Source of the DNA: CAMBDR01 sp046597185
GTDB lineage: Bacteria; Pseudomonadota; Gammaproteobacteria; Burkholderiales; Burkholderiaceae_D
Assembly: GCA_046597185.1 (NCBI GenBank)
Contig: JBKJLF010000720.1
Coordinates: forward strand, 1-10,427
Length of the DNA: 10,427 bases
Direction: 5' to 3'
Every line of letters starts with the position of its first letter. The first letter of the stretch is position 1. The notes below the pieces were generated by a model, which was given only the letters and a program-made list of their open reading frames with translations, did no database searches and was not told where the DNA came from. Both the position numbers and the translations under genes were made by a program. This document shows positions 6,434 through 10,427 of the stretch, piece by piece.

Positions 6434-7673
6434 ATGCGGCACAAATCGGAAAACATGCGCAACAAACCAGACCAGGCAAAATTTTTTGCCTGGTCACTGC
6501 GTGCCGGAATTGAGCAAAAAATCACCCAACTCGGTGAGTTTGCGGCGTTGATCGTTAGCCTGATGCTACAAATCATCAAACTAACGGCGCAAATCACAGC
6601 ACAATCGATCCAGCTTACAGCAAAGAATGACGAAGTAAAAGCATTGACCGATGAGCTGGCCATTCTCAAAGTGCGCATGGGCAAAGATAGCCACAATTCC
6701 AGCAAACCACCATCAACCGATGGCTTGGGCAAAAAAACCAAGTCATTACGCAAGCCGTCAGGCAAACCTTCAGGCGGCCAAAAGGGCCATAAGGGCAGTA
6801 CGCTGGCCTGGGTACAGAAACCGACACGAACCATTGTGTGCCCATTACCAGAGTCTTGTGATGGTTGTGGCAAGCCGTTGCAACAAGAAGCGGCACGGGT
6901 TAGCGAAAAAAGGCAGGTGACTGATTTGCCGCCAATTGAAGTGGAAACGACCGAATATCAAACCCTGACGGCGGCTTGCCAACATTGTGGGCGCGTGCAT
7001 ACCAGCCTGTTTCCGCCAGCCGTGACCGAACGAATTCAATACGGCCCACGACTCAAGGCTATCAGTGTTTTACTGACGCAATGGCACAACTTACCCTACT
7101 TGCGCACCAGCAAACTGATGAGTAGTTTGTTCAATGTGAATATATCGCAAGGCAGCTTATGCAAGGGGGTTGAAAAGACAGCCAATCTGGCTTTGCCACA
7201 GGTCGAAAGCATCAAGACCATTTTGATGAATTCGCCTGTTGTCAATGCCGATGAAAGCGGCATACGGGTTGAAAAAAAATTGCTGTGGGTTCACACCGTG
7301 ACCACAGAAACCGCAACATGGTATGGAATCCATCCCAAACGCGGCATTGAGGCGATCAAGGCGCTGGATGTATTACCGAACTATACGGGGATATTGGTGC
7401 ATGACTGTTTTAGCCCTTACTGGCAGCTTTCATGCCAGCATGCGCTGTGCAATGCGCATTTGCTGCGGGAGTTAATTGCTATCGAAGAAGAGACCAGGCA
7501 AAAATGGCCGCAGCAACTGGCCAATAGCGGGATGCTTTCGCTCTGCCGAAGGTGCCCAATACTACTTCACCATCCGCGCCTATCTTGCCACGATGTACAA
7601 ACAGGGGCACGACGTGTTTGATGTCCTGTTGAATTTATTCTGGGGCACACCCATTCAACCTGCCAGCGGATGA
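6434..7673 (+). pseudogene. tnpC: IS66-family transposase TnpC, internally deleted and frameshifted
   Basis: The frame from the ATG at 6434 is intact for about 362 residues. It has a leucine-rich coiled coil (about 45-80), DSHNSSKPPSTDG (85-97), a Gly/Lys-rich linker, two CxxC zinc-binding pairs (CDGCG 142-146, CQHCG 182-186), then the IS66 DDE core with D273 in ADESG, D324 in HDCF and CNAHLLREL (339-347). Near 7520 homology stops. The frame carries on as unrelated sequence to 7621, while the true C-terminus (AGCFRSAEGAQYYFTIRAYL through IQPASG) resumes in another frame and ends at 7673. The usual stretch with the NNQAER motif is absent, so over 100 codons appear deleted. The product should be inactive. 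Only a weak ribosome binding site is visible. Confidence 0.88.
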
Positions 7674-7681
7674 ACCGTTAC
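7667..7681 (+). repeat. inner candidate right end of the first IS66 element
   Basis: The reverse complement, GTAACGGTTCATCCG, agrees with the left end at 10 of 15 positions, including GTAAC exactly. It lies 8 bases after the tnpC stop, as the outer end at 8218 does after the second remnant. The two right ends also align with each other through the preceding cctgc and tga. Confidence 0.5.
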
Positions 7682-7696
7682 TGTTGCTTCATCTGA

Positions 7697-8210
7697 ATGT
7701 CCTCCTATAAGAGCACTACGCTGCCCTTGCACCAACATCCGCCCCCGCGTGGCGGTACTTCCCCCTGTAGCAAAAATGTGAGCGTTATGCCGCCACAGGA
7801 TTGCCGTAAGCAAGAATCGGCGCGGGTTGCAGAAAATCATCTTGGCAGTGACCTGCCACCGATTCAACTTGTAGTGACGGCGTACCAGCACACACACTAA
7901 AATGGTAGCATTGCGGGTGCCTGCATACCAGCTTGTTTCCATCTGGCGTTACTCGCCGGATTTAATGCGGACCAAGACTAAAAACGGTGGTGTCCTATGG
8001 GTGCAAAACGCGGCTGAACGTGCCGTGCAAATGGCCAAAGAAAAACAAACAAATTGCCGGATGCTTTTGCGCCGGCCAAGAGCGAGAAAACGACATTTCA
8101 CCATCGGCTCGTATCTTGGTGCCATGTACAAACATGGGCACGCCCCCCTTTTTTTTGCGGCACTAACTGAGTTTTTTCAAGGTGCGCCACTGCGGCCTGC
8201 TAGGGGCTGA
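7697..8210 (+). pseudogene. second, older IS66 TnpC remnant in three frames
   Basis: Pieces of a transposase related to the first copy appear in order. STLPLHQHP through QESARVAE and SDLPPIQLVVTAYQ (7712-7888, ending at a TAA at 7898) matches the STLAWVQKP to TDLPPIEVETTEYQ region. CGCLHTSLFPSGVTRRI (7912-7962) matches CGRVHTSLFPPAVTERI, in a second frame. QNAAERAVQMAKEKQ and FTIGSYLGAMYKHGH through PLRPARG (8004-8210) match the IS66 C-terminus including an NNQAER-like box, in a third frame. The N-terminus and catalytic core are missing. The multiple frameshifts and divergence show it decayed before or independently of the first copy. Confidence 0.8.
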
Positions 8211-8218
8211 GTAGTCAC
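8204..8218 (+). repeat. right terminal inverted repeat of the IS
   Basis: GGGCTGAGTAGTCAC is the inverted match (14 of 15) of the left end at 6338-6352. The TGA at 8208-8210 inside it ends the second transposase remnant. Confidence 0.8.
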
Positions 8219-8253
8219 GAAAAATCTGCTACAATGCGCAGTCATTTCTTATT

Positions 8254-8283
8254 TTGCCACATAAACGTAAAAGTCAGTATAGC
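8254..8283 (+). promoter_or_regulatory. candidate promoter for the nuclease-immunity genes
   Basis: TTGCCA (8254-8259, 5 of 6 for -35) and TATAGC (8278-8283, 4 of 6 for -10) are separated by 18 bases, about 45 bases before the nuclease ATG and just outside the IS right end. The match is weak and no operator was recognised. Confidence 0.3.
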
Positions 8284-8327
8284 ACCCAAAACAGCGCACC
8301 CATTTAAAATATTCACAAGGCATTCTC

Positions 8328-8945
8328 ATGAATGACGATTACAGCAAACTAACCACTGAAGAAATTTATAAACTACCAATCCCCAACGCTGTTGCACGCC
8401 ATTGTGCAGCGGCAAGAATCGTAGCAACATCTGGCTCAGGTGCTAATGCTCATACACTGGTCAACGAATATAATCTGAAGGAGAAAAAGAAACAGCTTAT
8501 CAAAGCCCGGTACGATAAAAGGGGTATTACCATTGCTGATACCACTATCGATCTAGCCGCCGACTGCGCCCGCCCGATCCGCCATTCCCGCACGCTCACG
8601 ACCAATTTGAAACGGGCCTGTGGCCAAAGCAAGCCAGATTACACAGATGCCCACCACATTGTGGCTACCAATGACCCACGTGCGCATGAATCGCGGCTAA
8701 TTCTTTTTAGTAAGCGCATTGGCATTAATGATGCTGATAATGGCGGTTTTTTTAAGCGATACATTTATTCTGTTGTTGCTGGAATGGATAAATCACACGA
8801 CCACCAAGGAATGCACAGTGACCGGTATTACATTACTGTCGAGTTTCGCCTCATGCTTGTTGCAGAACAAACCGAAGCCGCAGTTCGAGGCGTCCTTCGC
8901 GAAATCAAACGCGAGTTAATTGCTGGCACTTTTCCTGTTAAATGA
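8328..8945 (+). CDS. stand-alone AHH-family nuclease (polymorphic-toxin type)
   Basis: The gene encodes 205 residues. AAGG at 8317-8320 is 7 nt before the ATG, and an in-frame TAG at 8280-8282 rules out a longer N-terminus. The C-terminal half carries the AHH nuclease signature of the HNH/endonuclease VII superfamily: DAHHIVA (107-113, A108-H109-H110), IGINDADNGGFF (131-142), then H157, H159 and H163 in SHDHQGMHSDRYY and a closing VEFRL. In polymorphic toxin systems this domain sits at the C-terminus of large secreted proteins and cuts nucleic acid. Here no secretion, Rhs or repeat domain is attached; residues 1-100 are polar, Lys/Arg-rich and unrecognised. The next gene starts 8 nt later and resembles an immunity protein. 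It could be a displaced toxin tip, a cargo effector or an intracellular nuclease. The base composition is lower in GC than the ebo genes. Confidence 0.8.
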   Translation: MNDDYSKLTTEEIYKLPIPNAVARHCAAARIVATSGSGANAHTLVNEYNLKEKKKQLIKARYDKRGITIADTTIDLAADCARPIRHSRTLTTNLKRACGQSKPDYTDAHHIVATNDPRAHESRLILFSKRIGINDADNGGFFKRYIYSVVAGMDKSHDHQGMHSDRYYITVEFRLMLVAEQTEAAVRGVLREIKRELIAGTFPVK

Positions 8946-8953
8946 GGATGTAA

Positions 8954-9505
8954 ATGGAACTTTGGGAATTAATGTGTGGTGACCTTGAAACGTATTCAGT
9001 GTATGTCCACACCCACGATGAAGACGTTAATAGACGCGTTTTCCGCCCTGACGGCAAGCCAAAAGCTTGGGAAACGCGCCCAAGTATACAACCCTTTGTG
9101 AATAAACGCCGAAAGAAGCAAAAACCACTGCCTGACATTGGTCACCTGACTGTTGGTGTATTGATCTTGAGTGAAAAAGCATACCAAATTTTGGGAAGCT
9201 TCTTACTGCAATTTGGCCAATTATTAGAATTGGATTGTCAAGACCAAACCAAATACTACTTTAATGTAACAAATTTGATTTCATGTATCGATTTTGATCG
9301 TTCAAGTAAAATAGAAAACGCAGTGACCAAAGCCATATTCGCGCCTGCTTCAATACCAAAAGAGGCACAAATTTTCAAAGACCCATTGACTATTGGCACT
9401 GCAATCTATTTAACCACTGAAGCAAAAACAAAGCTTGAAAGCTTGATTTTCGATGGTAAATTGACGGGGTTGGCCATTTTCAAAGCAGGTGAGGGACCGT
9501 ACTAG
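8954..9505 (+). CDS. Imm11/DUF1629-like immunity protein, probable partner of the AHH nuclease
   Basis: The gene encodes 183 residues. AGGA (8945-8948) overlaps the nuclease stop codon and lies 5 nt from the ATG, so the two genes are translationally coupled. The protein has no signal peptide or membrane segment, as expected for protection against a cytoplasmic nuclease. Features resembling the Imm11 (DUF1629) family include VLILSEKAYQIL (69-80), a YYFNVTNLISCIDFDRSS segment (101-118), FKDP followed by IYLTTEAKTKLES (151-163), and a closing LTGLAIFKAGEGPY. The family call is by pattern memory only and could be a related Imm family. The position directly behind a toxin-type nuclease is the stronger argument for an immunity role. 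The composition is clearly AT-richer than the core genes. Confidence 0.65.
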   Translation: MELWELMCGDLETYSVYVHTHDEDVNRRVFRPDGKPKAWETRPSIQPFVNKRRKKQKPLPDIGHLTVGVLILSEKAYQILGSFLLQFGQLLELDCQDQTKYYFNVTNLISCIDFDRSSKIENAVTKAIFAPASIPKEAQIFKDPLTIGTAIYLTTEAKTKLESLIFDGKLTGLAIFKAGEGPY

Positions 9506-9511
9506 CTCAGC

Positions 9512-9712
9512 ATGCACACAAAAATAAATGGCCGGACGCTTGTAAAGCACCATTACAACCCCGGAAGCAGTGCAAAAGGCGGCGCAGACAATGATGAAAA
9601 ATTGCTTGTTGATGTTATCGCAAAAGTGAGGTTCGAATGGATTGCAAAAAATGAAAAGCGTAATGAATGCATTCATTTTTGTGGCATTGGCTTGCTATAT
9701 GATTGGCAATAG
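9512..9712 (+). CDS. doubtful 66-residue ORF between the immunity and secreted-protein genes
   Basis: The ATG lies 6 nt after the immunity stop but has no Shine-Dalgarno sequence. The last 62 bases overlap the next gene out of frame. The translation (starting MHTKINGRTLVKHHYNPGSS) is polar and matches nothing I recognise. It may be a small protein, a gene remnant or simply spacer; the first 130 bases contain no other candidate. Confidence 0.2.
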   Translation: MHTKINGRTLVKHHYNPGSSAKGGADNDEKLLVDVIAKVRFEWIAKNEKRNECIHFCGIGLLYDWQ

Positions 9713-10118
9713 TCTTGCTCTTGCTATCAATACCATTAAGGAAAGTGGCTTAACTGAAAAGCAAGCAATTGCGGTACTGCGCCTTGCGCTGAATGACAGC
9801 ACCTACCGCAGGACACTGCGCCAGCCCGGTACCACAATTGAGGGTGATTTCGTTAATCCTGATGGCACCGAACCCTTGCTTGGCTATTACATGCTTTGGT
9901 TAGTGCATGACACACCCAAATCTTTTTCTGCCATTCACCTTGGGACTTTTGCCGTTGGCAAATTAACCGCTGACGTTTGGGATATCGCGGCCCCCACCGG
10001 CTGCAAGAATTTCCACTTGCCAGCACTGACGAAGTTGCAACAGGCGGTTATGAACAAGACTAAAGCTGTCATACCACCAGAAAAGGCGCTTCGTGCGCAA
10101 TTTGATTGCGCTGATTAA
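9651..10118 (+). CDS. secreted protein of unknown function
   Basis: The gene encodes 155 residues from the ATG at 9651. A TTG at 9642 has a better-placed GAGG (9628-9631, 10 nt away) and would add three residues, and an ATG at 9663 is also possible. All give the same Sec signal peptide: a short basic start, the core AFIFVALACYMIGN and a likely cut after SLALA. The mature part of about 130 residues has LTEKQAIAVLRLALND, YYMLWLVHD, LGTFAVGKLTADVWD and two Cys (GCKNF and the C-terminal FDCAD) that could form a disulfide. The predicted location is the periplasm. I do not recognise the family. Its place behind a nuclease-immunity pair raises the idea of an immunity protein against a periplasm-acting effector, which is inference only. 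Confidence 0.65.
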   Translation: MKSVMNAFIFVALACYMIGNSLALAINTIKESGLTEKQAIAVLRLALNDSTYRRTLRQPGTTIEGDFVNPDGTEPLLGYYMLWLVHDTPKSFSAIHLGTFAVGKLTADVWDIAAPTGCKNFHLPALTKLQQAVMNKTKAVIPPEKALRAQFDCAD

Positions 10119-10131
10119 GCCAATTTGGCAA

Positions 10132-10147
10132 TGTGCAGCATTGCACA
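10132..10147. terminator. hairpin between converging genes
   Basis: TGTGCA (10132-10137) and TGCACA (10142-10147) form a perfect 6-bp stem with a 4-base loop. Just before it is a small palindrome, GCCAATTTGGC. It lies in the 38 bases between the stop of the secreted protein and the stop of the minus-strand frame, the right place for a shared terminator. There is no T run on either side, so confidence is limited. Confidence 0.35.
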
Positions 10148-10156
10148 AACCCCAAG

Positions 10157-10281
10157 CTATTTCTGCTTGCGTTTAGCAGGCTTGTCGCCAATCCATTTCG
10201 GGTGGGGCACATATTTACGAACCAGTTCGGCAAGTTCGCGACTGCGGTACATGTCGATGCATTTTAGAAGATTGAATTTTG
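10157..10281 (-). pseudogene. 3' end of a minus-strand gene cut by the second IS copy
   Basis: On the minus strand a frame runs from the IS boundary to a TAG at 10159-10157: about 40 codons reading NLLKCIDMYRSRELAELV, then RKYVPHPKW, and a Lys/Arg-rich tail KPAKRKQK. It starts without an initiator at the exact point where the IS begins, as expected of an interrupted gene. A short ORF from the internal ATG (10252-10250, 31 residues) is the alternative. The family is not recognised. Any 5' part would lie beyond the second IS copy, outside the window. Confidence 0.4.
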
Positions 10282-10299
10282 GTAACTACTCAGCCCACC

Positions 10300-10328
10300 T
10301 TGACAAATGCGAAATTACCGACAATAAT
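10300..10328 (+). promoter_or_regulatory. tnpC promoter of the second IS copy
   Basis: It is the same TTGACA-17-AATAAT promoter as in the first copy, with the -35 box at 10300-10305 and the -10 box at 10323-10328. It reads rightward, out of the window. Confidence 0.72.
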
Positions 10329-10377
10329 TACACATCAAGTCAATTGATGCACACATCACCTGCATCACAAGAACAAA

Positions 10378-10427
10378 ATGCGGCACAAATCGGAAAACAT
10401 GCGCAACAAACCAGACCAGGCAAAATT
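10378..10427 (+). CDS. tnpC: IS66 transposase TnpC, N-terminal fragment at window edge
   Basis: The ATG at 10378 opens the same frame as the first tnpC (MRHKSENMRNKPDQAK). The 16 complete codons visible are identical in sequence to the first copy. The rest lies outside the window. Confidence 0.8.
   Translation, partial: MRHKSENMRNKPDQAK

Larger units (their letters stand above)
6338..6483 (+). repeat. 146-base direct repeat, copy 1 (IS left end)
   Basis: It is identical to 10282-10427 except for C at 6396 against T at 10340. The repeat covers the terminal repeat, promoter, 5' hairpin and first codons of tnpC. The second copy is cut off by the window edge, so the true repeat is probably longer. 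Confidence 0.97.
6338..8218 (+). mobile_element. compound remnant of IS66-family (ISBst12-like) elements
   Basis: The left end GTAACTACTCAGCCC (6338-6352) matches the reverse complement of 8204-8218 at 14 of 15 bases, which defines the outer limits. Inside are two successive IS66 transposase remnants in the same orientation, so this is not one simple element. The first (6434-7673) stops 8 bases before an inner candidate right end (7667-7681, 10 of 15 matches to the left end). The second (7697-8210) stops 8 bases before the outer right end. No tnpA or tnpB accessory genes are present, as in the single-gene ISBst12 group. No 8-base target duplication is seen (6330-6337 tcattttt, 8219-8226 gaaaaatc), which fits a rearranged structure. 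Confidence 0.85.
10282..10427 (+). mobile_element. second IS66-family copy, left end only (continues past window)
   Basis: The start at GTAACTACTCAGCCC and the following 146 bases match 6338-6483 with one substitution (T at 10340). It has the same orientation as the first copy. Only the end, promoter, leader hairpin and first codons of tnpC are visible. Whether its transposase is whole cannot be seen. The preceding bases, gaattttg, are unlike the first copy's flank. Confidence 0.93.

Noticed and set aside
7902..8210. 102-codon ORF as a functional small gene
   Set aside because: Its second half aligns with the C-terminus of IS66 transposases and the start arises from a frameshift, so it is part of the pseudogene.
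6330..8226. 8-base target duplication around the IS remnant
   Set aside because: tcattttt on the left and gaaaaatc on the right are not direct repeats; using the inner end (7682-7689, tgttgctt) does not help.
8719..8919. 66-codon hydrophobic frame inside the AHH nuclease gene
   Set aside because: It is out of frame within a strongly patterned nuclease region, with no ribosome site; it is a shadow of the real gene.
1..10427. CRISPR array, tRNA or rRNA genes
   Set aside because: No spaced repeat array, cloverleaf or conserved rRNA segment was seen on either strand; the 12-nt arrays are contiguous and coding.

Overview
The window looks like a stretch of a Gram-negative chromosome, most likely a betaproteobacterium. 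This is judged only from the protein families, the GC-rich coding style of the first 6 kb and the Sec-type signal peptides; no rRNA or other marker confirms it. Positions 1-5985 read as GC-rich, tightly packed core-like sequence on the + strand. Positions about 6125-10427 are more AT-rich, carry transposon debris and look acquired.

Core part. The window opens inside eboE, which runs into eboC (UbiA-type membrane prenyltransferase) with a 4-nt overlap, then eboA. These belong to the ebo cluster, linked in cyanobacteria and pseudomonads to moving a secondary-metabolite precursor across the inner membrane. The other usual ebo genes (eboB, eboD, eboF) are not here and may lie upstream. Two further genes on the same strand follow: a small GAF-domain protein and a two-cluster ferredoxin, again with a 4-nt overlap. 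The ferredoxin has Lys where the first cluster motif usually has its second Cys. A consensus -10 box across the ferredoxin stop codon probably starts a new unit for an exported S9 prolyl-oligopeptidase-type peptidase with a complete Ser-Asp-His triad.

Gap, 5986-6337. It holds one doubtful 21-codon ORF with a good ribosome binding site and a perfect 10-bp hairpin whose T-tract faces the minus strand.

Mobile part. At 6338 an IS66-family (ISBst12-like, single-transposase) element begins with a clear left end, a near-consensus sigma70 promoter and a tnpC gene ruined by an internal deletion plus frameshift near 7520. A second, older and more broken tnpC remnant of a related element follows in the same orientation and ends in a right terminal repeat at 8204-8218. 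A second copy of the same left end starts at 10282 and runs out of the window. Its first 146 bases match 6338-6483 with one substitution.

Cargo between the IS copies (8219-10281). A stand-alone AHH-family (HNH/endonuclease VII superfamily) nuclease of the polymorphic-toxin type is followed 8 nt later by an Imm11/DUF1629-like protein, the likely immunity partner. Then comes an unrecognised secreted protein of about 155 residues. A minus-strand reading frame converges on it and is cut off by the second IS copy. The most notable structure is this toxin-immunity pair, with an extra exported protein, bracketed by directly repeated IS66 ends.
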